A DNA stretch of 64,000 bases from Candidatus Thorarchaeota archaeon (GCA_021498125.1 JAIZWL010000001.1:633434-697433); one strand, 5' to 3'; shown: positions 8,786 through 17,245, counted from the first letter of the stretch. Translations and numbers: made by a program. The notes: generated by a model from the sequence alone, not told the origin.

Positions 8786-9457
8786 ATGCTTCGGGCCGCA
8801 CTCTTTGACCTTGATGGAACAATTACCGTTCTCACATTGCCTCTTGATGCAATGCGGTCTGACACCAAGAAGTACTATATTGATCATGGAATGCCCTCTA
8901 GTCTTATTGAACCAGCCGATGGGATCTCTAGCACACGAGTTAAGGCGCGAGAGTATTTTTTTACTCATGGTGTGACCGATGCCGAATGGGAACGTATGGA
9001 GCATGAGGTCGATGCTCTTCTCTCCCGTCATGAGGGGGATGCGGCATGGGACGCTCGTCTGATCTCTGGTACGCTTGATGTTGTGACGGAGATTAGGAAG
9101 CTTGGTATCAAGACTGCTATTCTCACCAATAATGGGCGACAGGCAGTCGATATCATCCTGAGCCATCTTCCTCTTCAAGACTATTTTGATCTCATTCAGA
9201 CAAGAAACGAATCTCCGAACCCTAAACCATATCCTGATGGGATATTGCACGTTCTCAAGCGTCTCGGGGTGTCTGTTGATGAGGCGGTCTATATTGGTGA
9301 CGCGCAGATTGATGCGGCCGCTGCACGTAGGGCTGGTATCCCCTTTTGGGCAGTGGCCACCGGAGAGACCCCAAAGGAAACGCTTCAGGAGGCTGGTGCA
9401 GATCGGGTGTTTGATAATTTGCGTGACATTCTACCCGTCATCCGACAGTTGATCTAA
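8786..9457 (+). CDS. HAD-superfamily hydrolase (phosphoglycolate-phosphatase-like)
   Basis: This soluble phosphatase has all four HAD motifs: FDLDGTIT at the N-terminus with the nucleophile Asp, ILTNNG as motif II, NPKPYPDG containing the motif III Lys, and YIGDAQIDAAAARRAG as motif IV. A helical cap lies between motifs I and II. Start ATG 8786 places the DLDGT motif at the usual position and has AGGTG upstream; a longer frame exists but would add an unlikely leader. Closest in layout to Gph-type phosphoglycolate phosphatases, though the substrate cannot be told. It is the third gene of a short run starting at 7587. Confidence 0.85.
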   Translation: MLRAALFDLDGTITVLTLPLDAMRSDTKKYYIDHGMPSSLIEPADGISSTRVKAREYFFTHGVTDAEWERMEHEVDALLSRHEGDAAWDARLISGTLDVVTEIRKLGIKTAILTNNGRQAVDIILSHLPLQDYFDLIQTRNESPNPKPYPDGILHVLKRLGVSVDEAVYIGDAQIDAAAARRAGIPFWAVATGETPKETLQEAGADRVFDNLRDILPVIRQLI

Positions 9458-9481
9458 AATCATCGTTCTCTTTGATTAAGA

Positions 9482-9502
9482 ATGTCCTTTTGTTAAGTAA
9501 AC
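9482..9502 (+). repeat. 21-base motif, copy 1 (second copy at 51479)
   Basis: The 21 bases from 9482 (ATGTCC, then TTTTGTTAAGTAAAC) recur at 51479 with a single mismatch. Both copies lie a few bases after a gene's stop codon and about 210-230 bases before a small orphan gene. The function is unknown. Confidence 0.5.
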
Positions 9503-9709
9503 TCATTTTATTCGAGCTATATGCAACGGCAAAAATTTGATGACTGCTATTATACGGCCTCGATTCCCTCTTTTGGGGCGTTTTTATGCGTACAACGTTC
9601 TATTATATGGGTTTATTTGTTCCTTGTCAACATATTGTTCTCATAATTGATTTGTGCAGCTATCAAATAGTCTCTTATTGAATTCATTGGGTCATAGAGC
9701 TGATGAAAA

Positions 9710-10108
9710 ATGAAACTGGATGAGGGATCCTTTATGGTTCTTAAAGCCGCTCCGGGTGCGTACTCCTGCAGCTCTCTTCCATTGCCTCAGTCATGGGATC
9801 CTGTCAAACGACCACATGTTGCATTATTGATTCCTACTGGAAATGAGTTGTTCCGTGTCATGCTTTCTACTCCCCAAAATAATAATGACCATTTGGAAAT
9901 ATCGAACCTGAGTAAGATCGATGTTGGTTCTATTATCGAGATACGCTATGGCGAAGTCGAGTATAAATATTTTAGAAAAGATAGTACTGGCTGGACCAAT
10001 GTCGGTGCCTCTGACGATCCCTTCTTTGTAGAAGTGTTTACTTCTGGTCTGACCCCTCTGTATCTTATTGCGCTTGAGACACCTATACGATCACTCATGA
10101 ACGAGTGA
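9710..10108 (+). CDS. Small soluble protein of unknown function
   Basis: I do not recognise this 132-residue protein. It has no membrane segment. Composition is ordinary and probably beta-rich, with PHVALLIPTGNELFRVML and VGSIIEIRYGEVEYKYFRK. The ATG at 9710 overlaps a short GATGAAAA leader with no strong ribosome site; an ATG at 9734 would also serve. It is isolated: about 250 bases of AT-rich DNA precede it and the 800-base non-coding cluster follows. Confidence 0.55.
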   Translation: MKLDEGSFMVLKAAPGAYSCSSLPLPQSWDPVKRPHVALLIPTGNELFRVMLSTPQNNNDHLEISNLSKIDVGSIIEIRYGEVEYKYFRKDSTGWTNVGASDDPFFVEVFTSGLTPLYLIALETPIRSLMNE

Positions 10109-10186
10109 CTTTGTTTTTGTGTAATGCTTATAGTCTGCAGTCTTCACCTGCTACTTTTTCTGGCTGACAAATTTGATTCGAAAAAA

Positions 10187-10349
10187 TACATGAGTGTGTG
10201 AGGAGGCGCAAAAAAGAGAAAGGTTCGCTTTGGTTGCTTGAGAGGAGGAGAGGAACTCTCTTAGGAGAGGATGTGTGCACTTCAAATGCGATCAGGATTG
10301 TGGGAGGGGTTCTCGTTTTACAACGAGTTCTTGCGCCTCCTCGACACAT
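10187..10349 (-). ncRNA. Putative stem-closed RNA with C/U-rich loop (element 1, minus strand)
   Basis: A 12-base perfect inverted repeat (GAGGAGGCGCAA at 10200-10211 and its complement at 10331-10342) extends to about 17 pairs with one bulge and would close a 119-base loop. On the minus strand the loop is C/U-rich and contains CTCTCCTCCTC, shared with element 2. A TATA-like TTATTAA (10375-10381) lies about 29 bases before the stem, and six Ts follow it on that strand (10181-10186), as expected for a short independent transcript. Strand and transcription are inferred; no known RNA family is recognised. Confidence 0.5.
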
Positions 10350-10374
10350 TCAAGGAATATTAGGAAGCTACTTC

Positions 10375-10381
10375 TTAATAA
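10375..10381 (-). promoter_or_regulatory. TATA-like box of ncRNA element 1
   Basis: TTATTAA on the minus strand lies about 26-32 bases before the first paired base of element 1 (10349), the usual archaeal TATA-to-start distance. Confidence 0.4.
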
Positions 10382-10453
10382 GGGTTGCGATTATCGCCAA
10401 AAATTACCGTAGTTCTTGCGAACTTCGCAAAAATACATCAATCGTAGATTTTA

Positions 10454-10460
10454 TTATATG
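10454..10460 (+). promoter_or_regulatory. TATA-like box of ncRNA element 2
   Basis: TTATATG starts 36 bases before the GGGG of the element 2 stem. The same heptamer lies 33 bases before the matching GGGG of element 3, so the promoter-to-stem layout is repeated. Confidence 0.5.
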
Positions 10461-10486
10461 GGTATAATACAATGCATACACAACTA

Positions 10487-10552
10487 ACCGGGGCCATTTC
10501 TCTTGTTCCCATTATTCTCTCCTCCTCCTTCCTGCGTTCTCTAGGCCCCGGT
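10487..10552 (+). ncRNA. Putative stem-closed small RNA with C/U-rich loop (element 2)
   Basis: A perfect 9-base inverted repeat, ACCGGGGCC (10487-10495) and GGCCCCGGT (10544-10552), closes a 48-base loop rich in C and U. The loop contains CTCTCCTCCTC (10517-10527), the same 11 bases as in element 1, complementary to GGAGG-type ribosome-binding sequences. A TATA-like box precedes it. There is no strong T-run after it, so the 3' end is uncertain. Confidence 0.55.
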
Positions 10553-10756
10553 ATCCTCCTCTTGTTTCTTTATGATCTGACGTAATTGAGTTCTTTTTTG
10601 ATTCCCTGGATCACAATGAATGAAAACACATTCATGGAATGCAACTATGGTGGACAGATCGTGACACATTACATGTCTCATTGAAAATGGTCGTATACTA
10701 CTTCTCCGACACTACGCGCATTCTATTATTGTTTCGAGGCAATACCACCAATACGC

Positions 10757-10763
10757 TTATATG
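10757..10763 (+). promoter_or_regulatory. TATA-like box of ncRNA element 3
   Basis: TTATATG lies about 29 bases (from its centre) before the first paired base of element 3. It is identical to the box of element 2. Confidence 0.5.
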
Positions 10764-10788
10764 CTAATATAACCTATTACGAAATAGT

Positions 10789-10869
10789 CGGGGACCACTC
10801 CCAACCGCTACTCTACAACCTCTCTCTCATCTGACATTTCTCATTCTAGGTCCCCGCGGACTCTTTTTT
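10789..10869 (+). ncRNA. Putative stem-closed small RNA with C/U-rich loop (element 3)
   Basis: CGGGGACC (10789-10796) pairs with GGTCCCCG (10849-10856) around a 52-base C/U-rich loop (includes CCTCTCTCTC). The sequence then reads CGGACTC and a run of six Ts (10864-10869), a good archaeal terminator. The TATA-like box is at the right distance upstream. The plan matches element 2: G-rich 5' arm, pyrimidine loop, and TTCT...CTAGG at the 3' arm. It does not carry C/D-box motifs (no TGATGA), so it is not an ordinary C/D guide RNA. Confidence 0.6.
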
Positions 10870-10920
10870 AGCAATCTTTAAAGGTGCGCCAAGGCTGTCA
10901 GAGGTCGAAGGTGACTCAAA

Positions 10921-11355
10921 TTGTCGTCAGCAAAGCAAGCCGTGGATAGCACCATTAAGCGTGTTCTAATTCACATGGCCGAGATCATTGCATCTATCAT
11001 TCTGCTAGTCATAATTAGTCTGCCGCTTATTTTCGTGATTCCAATGTGGTTCCAGGAAGTTGCATTCGGGACAACCATTGCAAATCTTGCGGTTAATCCT
11101 GTCACTTGGTTTGGTCTTTTCGGTGCGGTTGGAGTGACCGCACTGATTGCGATAGTAAGTCTGATCATCGGTTACGCATATGTCATGGGCATGAGCCATA
11201 GGATCGAGGTAAAGAAGACACGCCCCAAAAAGGTCAGTGAGCCTGAGCCTGCTGAGTCTGAGACTCCGGTTGAAGATGCCCTTGATGAAGAGGTACCAGC
11301 AGAACCCTCCGATGACGACGTAGTTGAGGAGTCCTCAACTGACACATCTGATTAA
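10921..11355 (+). CDS. Two-helix membrane protein with acidic tail, unknown
   Basis: I do not recognise this 144-residue protein. Two hydrophobic segments (about residues 19-43 and 62-85) are followed by a basic patch and a strongly acidic, Pro/Glu/Ser-rich C-terminal tail (about 100-144), probably cytoplasmic and disordered. The TTG at 10921 is preceded by GGTGAC with suitable spacing. It directly follows the T-run of ncRNA element 3 and converges on the Mrp gene. Confidence 0.7.
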   Translation: MSSAKQAVDSTIKRVLIHMAEIIASIILLVIISLPLIFVIPMWFQEVAFGTTIANLAVNPVTWFGLFGAVGVTALIAIVSLIIGYAYVMGMSHRIEVKKTRPKKVSEPEPAESETPVEDALDEEVPAEPSDDDVVEESSTDTSD

Positions 11356-11525
11356 TGGTACCATCGCAGTACGGCCATGTTCAACATGTGCCTACCTGCC
11401 TCTTTTTTTATAATACATCTTTAATTGTCTACACCTATTGAGGTATGAACAGCACTGTTGGGCATTGATGGTAGCGTAAAGAGAAAGAGAGCGACCGGGA
11501 AAAATATTCCCCGGTCATTGGGGAA

Positions 11526-12404
11526 TTATTCAATTCCAATTTTCTTGCTGATCTTTTCAGCAATTTCTTCAAATGCTTTTGCGACTCGTGAGTCCGGTTC
11601 GGCCACAACAAAGGGTGTTCCCATGTCACTGAGTGCAACGACTTGTGGGTCGAGTGGGAGTGAACCGAGAAGATCGATGCCATATTCTTTGGCGGCAATT
11701 TTTGCAGCGCCCTCACCAAAGATACGGTAGGTCTCCCCACACTTCGGGCAAACGAACTCAGCCATGTTCTCAACAATTCCTAATACTCCAACTCCCATTT
11801 TCTGGGTCAGTTGAATTGCCCGTCTTGCGTCAAGTGCTGCAACCTCTTGAGGTGTAGACACAATAATGACTCCATCAGCATCAGGAATGGACTGAAGGAT
11901 GCTTAGTATCTCATCACCAGTTCCAGGCGGTAGATCTACGACTAAGACATCAAGAGCACCCCATCGCACATCTCCGAGAAACTGAGTGACTGCCTTTGCA
12001 ACAAGTGGTCCTCGCCATGCAACAGCATCATCCGACTTGCGAAGCAGAAACCCCATGCTCATGACTTTGGAACCGAGAGGGCCTTCTACCGGATAGATGA
12101 AATTCTCTCCCGCCTCAGGATGCTCCCCTTCCAGTCCGAGGAGTTTGGGGACATTTGGCCCATAGATATCAACATCAAGGATCCCCACGGCTAGATCTTT
12201 CTTGGCGAAAGACATTGCAAGATTTGTCGCAACCGTTGTCTTTCCAACACCACCCTTGCCTGACAGCACAACTATCTTGTGCTTGACATCTTGCATTGCT
12301 TTCTTGATCTCTGGTGGTACGAATACTGGCCTTGTACCAGTGGAGGCCTTATCTGTTGTCTTTGCCTTTTCGATTTTTGGCATTTTGACGACTTTCTTCG
12401 CCAT
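11526..12404 (-). CDS. mrp: Mrp/NBP35-family iron-sulfur cluster carrier ATPase
   Basis: A cytoplasmic P-loop ATPase that holds and delivers Fe-S clusters. The 292 residues show the deviant Walker A SGKGGVGKTT (about 48-57), the switch DVDIYGPN, LPPGTGDE, and the CPKCG pair that binds the bridging cluster, followed by GSLPLDP. No N-terminal ferredoxin or DUF59 domain is fused; the N-terminus is a basic leader. I start at 12404 because GAGGA lies seven bases before that ATG; the frame could be read from 12434 but without a ribosome site. It is monocistronic and followed upstream by an inositol-phosphatase-type gene on the same strand. Confidence 0.93.
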   Translation of the reverse strand: MAKKVVKMPKIEKAKTTDKASTGTRPVFVPPEIKKAMQDVKHKIVVLSGKGGVGKTTVATNLAMSFAKKDLAVGILDVDIYGPNVPKLLGLEGEHPEAGENFIYPVEGPLGSKVMSMGFLLRKSDDAVAWRGPLVAKAVTQFLGDVRWGALDVLVVDLPPGTGDEILSILQSIPDADGVIIVSTPQEVAALDARRAIQLTQKMGVGVLGIVENMAEFVCPKCGETYRIFGEGAAKIAAKEYGIDLLGSLPLDPQVVALSDMGTPFVVAEPDSRVAKAFEEIAEKISKKIGIE

Positions 12405-12503
12405 TGTTAATTCCTCACACGTAAAATCGAGCACTTTTGCTATTTAATCTGTTAGATATGACTAACTCTTAATACCGTCTTGGTCTATAATTAGATTATA
12501 GAC

Positions 12504-13322
12504 CTACGTCCTGTCACCATTAAAATAAGAAAGAAGTTCGTGTGCGAGCTGTTTTGAAGAACCTGCGATAAAGCTCATTCTGTATCGTGTGTCAATCGGG
12601 AGGTTCAATCGTTGGCCGTCGGGCCCCATGACATAACCTCCTGCCTCTTGAACTATGTGGGTGCCCATGACATGAACAATTGGAAGTCTACCTCTCATGT
12701 CGATCATTGCATCAAGAGAGCCACCAGCGACCCAACAGAGATCCAAGAGGTTGCTGGCTGATCGCCTCATGTCCCTGACTGCTGAGAGTGTACGTGTGGT
12801 GGCCTCTGCGAATGTTCTATCCCACTGCCGTTTTGTGTCATACGAGATGATCGCCTCTCGTGCCTGACGAGGCTTTCTAACGGTCACGCGCTTACCATTT
12901 TTAGTCACACCTCTCCCCTTGACAGCAAGGTAGGTCTCGTCTGTAAAGATGGAGTCTACTATACTCAATTCAATATCGTCCATGGTCATTGCATCTCCAA
13001 ATGGAACAAGCGCAATGCCGATCGAGCAGAGAGGAATTCCCCGTTCGAGATTTGCAGAGCCATCAATTGGATCGATGACGGCAAGGTACTCCGGGCGACC
13101 ATCCGCCTCTAAGATTCCTAGCTCTTCAGACATGATCTTCATAGGTACTGACGATGATCTGATGGTCTCAACGATTGCATCCTCTGCTAATTTGTCTAAT
13201 AGGAGGGTCTTGTCGCCAAATTGGTTCTCGGTGCCTGTGAGTTCTGTAGCATTATCAATTCCTTCTAAGACGACGGTCTTGGCAGCACTTGCAGCGTCCC
13301 GAAGTAATTTCTGTAGATCCAT
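12504..13322 (-). CDS. Inositol monophosphatase / fructose-1,6-bisphosphatase family enzyme
   Basis: A Mg-dependent sugar phosphatase of the archaeal IMPase/FBPase type. The metal-binding residues are visible as SEELG (about 65-69) and DPIDGSANL (84-92), with the later GGSLDAMIDMRG and the VQEAGG turn of the third motif somewhat changed (THIVQEAGG instead of the usual D-x-A-A-G). Because of that change, activity on inositol phosphate versus fructose bisphosphate cannot be told. ATG 13322 follows GGAGAT at good spacing; upstream in-frame starts up to 13382 lack one. It is divergent from the ESCRT-III gene. Confidence 0.85.
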   Translation of the reverse strand: MDLQKLLRDAASAAKTVVLEGIDNATELTGTENQFGDKTLLLDKLAEDAIVETIRSSSVPMKIMSEELGILEADGRPEYLAVIDPIDGSANLERGIPLCSIGIALVPFGDAMTMDDIELSIVDSIFTDETYLAVKGRGVTKNGKRVTVRKPRQAREAIISYDTKRQWDRTFAEATTRTLSAVRDMRRSASNLLDLCWVAGGSLDAMIDMRGRLPIVHVMGTHIVQEAGGYVMGPDGQRLNLPIDTRYRMSFIAGSSKQLAHELLSYFNGDRT

Positions 13323-13439
13323 CTTTATCTCCGGAATACACATTTCGAGACTGACTTTAACCTTTGTCAAAAGGTCTCGCAATTGTTTAAAAGCCTCAGA
13401 TGTGCAGAATAAAACGAATGGGCAATACTGGTGGATGCA

Positions 13440-14150
13440 ATGGGCTTTCTAAGCGGCAAGAAAAAAGTGAATACCGAACAAAGTATCCTTGAACTCAAAG
13501 GAGTTATCAATTCCCTCTCACTCAGTATACGGCAGTACGATTCTCAAATCGATGAACATCGCCGGGCTGCCAAAGCCGCTATTCGGCAGAATGATCGGGC
13601 ACTTGCAAAGACCCACCTTCAAGTTGCGGCGGATCTCCAGATGCGGAGAGCAAAGCTTCATCGTCAAGTGATGACATTACAGGCTGCAATTACAAACATC
13701 ACAGATGCCACGACCCAGTCCGAAGTCTTTCGAGCTATCCGAGTTGCCCGGCAGGCTCTCAAAGAACAAGCCGCTATGTTGCGACCAGAAGCTATCCAGA
13801 CCGAGATGGATGGTCTTGCCGATGCCATGGATCAGGTTTCTATTGCTGGCGAGATTCTCTCCGAAGATCTCACCGGGGCGTCATCTTCACTTGAGGTGGA
13901 GGAGGCTGCTGATCGAGAGCTTGCCAGTCTTGAGGCTGAGATGCTTATGGAGACAGAAGGCGTCCTTCCTCCCGTCGATGCCAGCCTGACAGCCGATACT
14001 GTCCCGGCGACGACCAAATCCACAACGGAGACCAGTTCTTCTTCGGCTGAGGCGGGTAGCGGTTCTGATACTGATGCACAGATTGATCAAATCTTGGCCG
14101 AACTAGAACAAGAGGCGCGAGCAGAACGTAAAAAAGAGGCTGAGAAGTAA
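13440..14150 (+). CDS. ESCRT-III protein, Vps20/32/60 (CHMP6/CHMP4)-like
   Basis: A membrane-remodelling polymer subunit of the Snf7 family. The 236-residue protein begins MGFLSGKKKVNTEQSILELK, much like eukaryotic CHMP6, followed by a long basic helical hairpin (to about residue 90: RRAAKAAIRQNDRALAKTHL, RRAKLHRQV), an acidic second half, a Ser/Thr-rich linker and a terminal helix (IDQILAELEQEARAE) in the place of a MIM motif that would bind the Vps4 ATPase. Helix plan, charge switch and length fit ESCRT-III. I use ATG 13440, after GGTGGA; a GTG at 13431 is an alternative. No Vps4, ESCRT-II or second ESCRT-III gene is nearby, so this is a stand-alone copy. Confidence 0.85.
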   Translation: MGFLSGKKKVNTEQSILELKGVINSLSLSIRQYDSQIDEHRRAAKAAIRQNDRALAKTHLQVAADLQMRRAKLHRQVMTLQAAITNITDATTQSEVFRAIRVARQALKEQAAMLRPEAIQTEMDGLADAMDQVSIAGEILSEDLTGASSSLEVEEAADRELASLEAEMLMETEGVLPPVDASLTADTVPATTKSTTETSSSSAEAGSGSDTDAQIDQILAELEQEARAERKKEAEK

Positions 14151-14205
14151 CTAGTGAGGCCTACATACGATACAGATAGGTATGTTTACTGGCTGAGGTC
14201 TCTTT

Positions 14206-14853
14206 ATGACAATTCGTTTGGTAGTCTTTGATGCAGATGGTACACTGACAACGCATAGTAGCATTTGGTGGCGGCTCCATCAGGAGTTCGGAACAACGAA
14301 GGAGGGCCGAGAATATTACGACAAGTTCTTTGCTGGGGAGATCGACTATGATACTTGGGCGGACTTGGATGTGGGGCTTTGGAAGGGACAACCTGTTGAG
14401 GCTGTCGAGAGAGTTGTACGAGAGACCGATTTGGTCACTGGAGCAAAGGAAGCAGTGACAGTGCTGAAGGAGGCTGGTTTTGAGACCGCAATTCTCTCAG
14501 GTGGACTTGATTTTTTGGCCAATGATATTGCCAAGCGACTTGGTATCGACTATGTTCTTACAAACCGGCTTGATCATCATAATGGTGTTCTGACAGGTAG
14601 CGTGGAGAGCCATGTCGGATGGGGCGACAAGAAACGGGCGATTCGTCAAATAGTTGACCACTTTGGAGTGAGGCTTGAGGAGACCGCATTTGTGGGTGAC
14701 GGCCGTAACGATATCAGTGTCATGTCCGTTGTCGGGTTCGCAATTGCCTTTATGCCAGAGGATGAAGAGGTCGCTCAGGCTGCTGATGTGGTGGTGAGGG
14801 AGCATGACCTTCGAGCCATCCTCCCGTTTCTCATATCATCGGACCCCAAATGA
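14206..14853 (+). CDS. Phosphoserine-phosphatase-like HAD hydrolase
   Basis: A HAD subfamily IB phosphatase of 215 residues. VVFDADGTLT holds the nucleophile, AILSGGLDFLA is motif II, WGDKKRAI carries the conserved Lys, and FVGDGRNDISVM is motif IV; this set is typical of SerB and relatives. It may make serine from phosphoserine, but many relatives act on other small phosphates. GAGGTC lies seven bases before the ATG. It follows ESCRT-III on the same strand and its last 23 bases overlap the convergent exchanger gene. Confidence 0.87.
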   Translation: MTIRLVVFDADGTLTTHSSIWWRLHQEFGTTKEGREYYDKFFAGEIDYDTWADLDVGLWKGQPVEAVERVVRETDLVTGAKEAVTVLKEAGFETAILSGGLDFLANDIAKRLGIDYVLTNRLDHHNGVLTGSVESHVGWGDKKRAIRQIVDHFGVRLEETAFVGDGRNDISVMSVVGFAIAFMPEDEEVAQAADVVVREHDLRAILPFLISSDPK

Positions 14854-15991
14854 GTAAGATGAAGACATAGGCCTGAAGGAGTACGATCATCGCCCCCTCA
14901 AAGAGGTCGAGTTTGTGATCATCGGTGATTGCTCTCTTGAGGAACCAGAGGCTACCTGCAATGGCCACTATCTGAAACATGACGTATCTGTCCAGTGGAA
15001 TGGGCACAAATATACCGATGCCCCCCATCACAAGAAGGACGATCTGGAGAACTCCGCCGATCAGATTTCCTACGGCAAGATTGGTCTTTCCCCGTGATGC
15101 GGCCATTATTGCTACACCATGTTCTGGAAGTGCGCCTGCAAGACCGAGGATAAATGCTGCAATTGTGACGGGGTCTCCGAGTTGTCCCACAAAGGCATGG
15201 TGTTCTTCAAGAAGGAGCTCTACGGATGAGGTGAGAATCTCTCCGGCAAAGAAAATCCCAATGAATCCAATGAGCGTTAGTATCATGGCTGTCCGTCTTG
15301 CATGGTGTGGGATTGCTAAAGGCGCATCCTCAGCCACTTCTCCCGACTTCAATGCCCATGCATAGATGATGTATGAGAGAAAGAGCATAGAGGCTCCTAT
15401 TGGAGGGAACCGTGGATCAGGAGTGGTTCGAGATACAAAGTCTACCATCCCCAGGGCAAACATACTCAAGAGCGCAACAATTGTCCATCGGATGAGTACC
15501 GAGTCTTTCTTGATCGCCTCTTCCGGGACGGTCATGTCATCCTTGCCTTTTGTCGCAATAATTATCGTGATACCGAGCAATAGCATATTGAAGCCTGCCG
15601 AGACAAGAACTGAAAGCACAGAAATGTCCAGCATGTCCATGTTGTTTTGTGTGTATCCACTGTATGCTGCGAAACCGCTCACTACTGCCTCGGGCATATT
15701 GCTGGCAAGACTTGACAGCATCCCGGCCATGTATGCGGTCATAGCCGCATGGCCCGCAACACTCTCGATTCCCTCGACCGCCCACTCACTAGGTCTAAAT
15801 GCCAGCCACGTGCCGGCTACCAGTCCTAAGACAATCATCACTGTTGCATCGTGACTGATGAAACGATAGTATATGTAACTACACAGGAGTAGACCGACCA
15901 TGACTGTTTCTTTTTTGGTCATATTGATTGATTCACGGAGTGATTTGTATTCTCGACTTTCAGGTGGGTGATCATGGTCTTGAGAATGCAC
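14831..15991 (-). CDS. Cation/Ca2+:H+ or Na+ exchanger (CaCA superfamily)
   Basis: An integral membrane antiporter with about ten to eleven helices. Both alpha repeats are visible: SSLASNMPEAVVSGFAA in the first half and LAGALPEHGVAIMAASRG followed by NLAVGNLIGG in the second, each with the acidic residue in a (M/L)PE motif. The second repeat is close to the GTSLPE...AVGNxxGSN consensus. Ion preference is unknown. The GTG at 15991 has GAGAGGGAT upstream; the inner ATG at 15922 is the alternative and would remove a His-rich N-terminal tail (HSQDHDHPPE), which might bind metal. It overlaps the convergent phosphatase gene. Confidence 0.83.
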   Translation of the reverse strand: MHSQDHDHPPESREYKSLRESINMTKKETVMVGLLLCSYIYYRFISHDATVMIVLGLVAGTWLAFRPSEWAVEGIESVAGHAAMTAYMAGMLSSLASNMPEAVVSGFAAYSGYTQNNMDMLDISVLSVLVSAGFNMLLLGITIIIATKGKDDMTVPEEAIKKDSVLIRWTIVALLSMFALGMVDFVSRTTPDPRFPPIGASMLFLSYIIYAWALKSGEVAEDAPLAIPHHARRTAMILTLIGFIGIFFAGEILTSSVELLLEEHHAFVGQLGDPVTIAAFILGLAGALPEHGVAIMAASRGKTNLAVGNLIGGVLQIVLLVMGGIGIFVPIPLDRYVMFQIVAIAGSLWFLKRAITDDHKLDLFEGAMIVLLQAYVFILLIWGPMI

Positions 15992-16090
15992 GCAACATCC
16001 CTCTCAGACTACTATGTTGTAACTGATGGTTTTGCAGGAACAGGTACTGACATCTAATAATTCTATGTGCCAAAATGAACTCTGCTGGAC

Positions 16091-17245
16091 TCATCTCTGG
16101 AGATATCGTGCGTTTGATCCTGTGTTCAGTAATACGACCTCTTCGTCAGGGTCGATCTCTCCGGTCTCGATGAGGTTTCGAATGCCTGCCAGACCGACGG
16201 CTGGCTCTGGACCAAGATTGATTCCTTCCATGGTCGCAGCCATTCGCTGAGCCTCTGCAATATCAGTCTCGGCAACAGCCACAGCACCTCCCTCAGTTTC
16301 TCTGATGGCCCTCATTATCAACTCGCCAGCGAAAGGATGTGGTACCCTCAGGCCGAGTGCCTCAGTTCTTGGTTCGTTCCAAGGTTCAACAGTTGTCATC
16401 TTTTTCTCGACTGCTCTGACAATAGGTGCACAGTGTTCGCTCTGGGCTGCAATAAGGCGTGGCAGTCTCTCGCCGATGAGACCAATGGTCTGGAGCTCTT
16501 TCATTGCTTTCCATATCCCAATGATCGCGGTTCCACCACCAGTAGGGCAGACAATGACATCCGGGGCTTCCCATTCTAGTTGTTCGGCGATCTCAAAACC
16601 CAATGTCTTTTTTCCCTCAACACGGTATGGTTCTCGTGTGGTTGACAGATCTGTCCATTCTTCTTTTCTGTTCATCATCTCAGTACGGCAGTCTGATATG
16701 GTCCCTTGGATCAAGATGGTCTCAGCCCCATAGAATGAACAGTCTTGACGAAATACGTCCGGTGTATCTTCAGGCATAAAGATGGATGCTTTTGTTCCCG
16801 AACGTGCTGCGTATGCGCTCAGAGAGACTCCTGCATTTCCAGCAGTAGGCAGCGCAAAACTGTTGCCACCAAGTTCTACATGTTTTGACACGGCGGCGCA
16901 GAGTCCACGATCTTTGAAAGACCCTGTGGGGTTCAACGTCTCTTCTTTGATCCGTAGTGTCCTGAGTCCAAACTTTGCACCCAAATGTGGGGTGGTCAGT
17001 AGTGGTGTCCAGCCCTCTCCCAATGTAAAGACATAGGATGGTGACTTGACAGGAAGTAAGAGTGAGTAACGCCACATGGAATTGATCTTCGTGGGGAACA
17101 AGTCCAACTGTACAGCCTCTTCAACACCACTAAGATCGTATTGTGCCAGTAACGGAGATCCACACACGCATATGCTAGCTTCCATATCTGCCGAATATTG
17201 TCGTCCACATCTTGGGCACTCCAAATTAGTAATTGCAGAGAACAA
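16091..17245 (-). CDS. thrC: Threonine synthase
   Basis: A pyridoxal-phosphate enzyme that turns O-phosphohomoserine into threonine. The 384 residues open with a zinc-ribbon-like CPRCG...CVCG, as in many archaeal ThrC proteins, then GEGWTPLL, the PLP lysine in NPTGSFKDRG, TAGNAGVS, and the phosphate-binding CPTGGGTAIIG. Length and motif order fit the family. The gene is alone: a divergent 300-base gap leads to the ChlI-like gene. Confidence 0.94.
   Translation of the reverse strand: MFSAITNLECPRCGRQYSADMEASICVCGSPLLAQYDLSGVEEAVQLDLFPTKINSMWRYSLLLPVKSPSYVFTLGEGWTPLLTTPHLGAKFGLRTLRIKEETLNPTGSFKDRGLCAAVSKHVELGGNSFALPTAGNAGVSLSAYAARSGTKASIFMPEDTPDVFRQDCSFYGAETILIQGTISDCRTEMMNRKEEWTDLSTTREPYRVEGKKTLGFEIAEQLEWEAPDVIVCPTGGGTAIIGIWKAMKELQTIGLIGERLPRLIAAQSEHCAPIVRAVEKKMTTVEPWNEPRTEALGLRVPHPFAGELIMRAIRETEGGAVAVAETDIAEAQRMAATMEGINLGPEPAVGLAGIRNLIETGEIDPDEEVVLLNTGSNARYLQR

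Noticed and set aside
8531-9250. Minus-strand frame of 239 codons opposite the hydrolase and HAD genes
   Set aside because: Both genes on the plus strand have complete motif sets; the frame has no recognisable feature.
10198-10467. Plus-strand frame of 89 codons in the non-coding cluster
   Set aside because: It covers the inverted repeat of element 1, has no ribosome site, and its sequence is low in protein-like character.
10789-10856. Element 3 as a C/D-box guide RNA
   Set aside because: A CTGA is present in the loop, but there is no TGATGA C box near the 5' stem.
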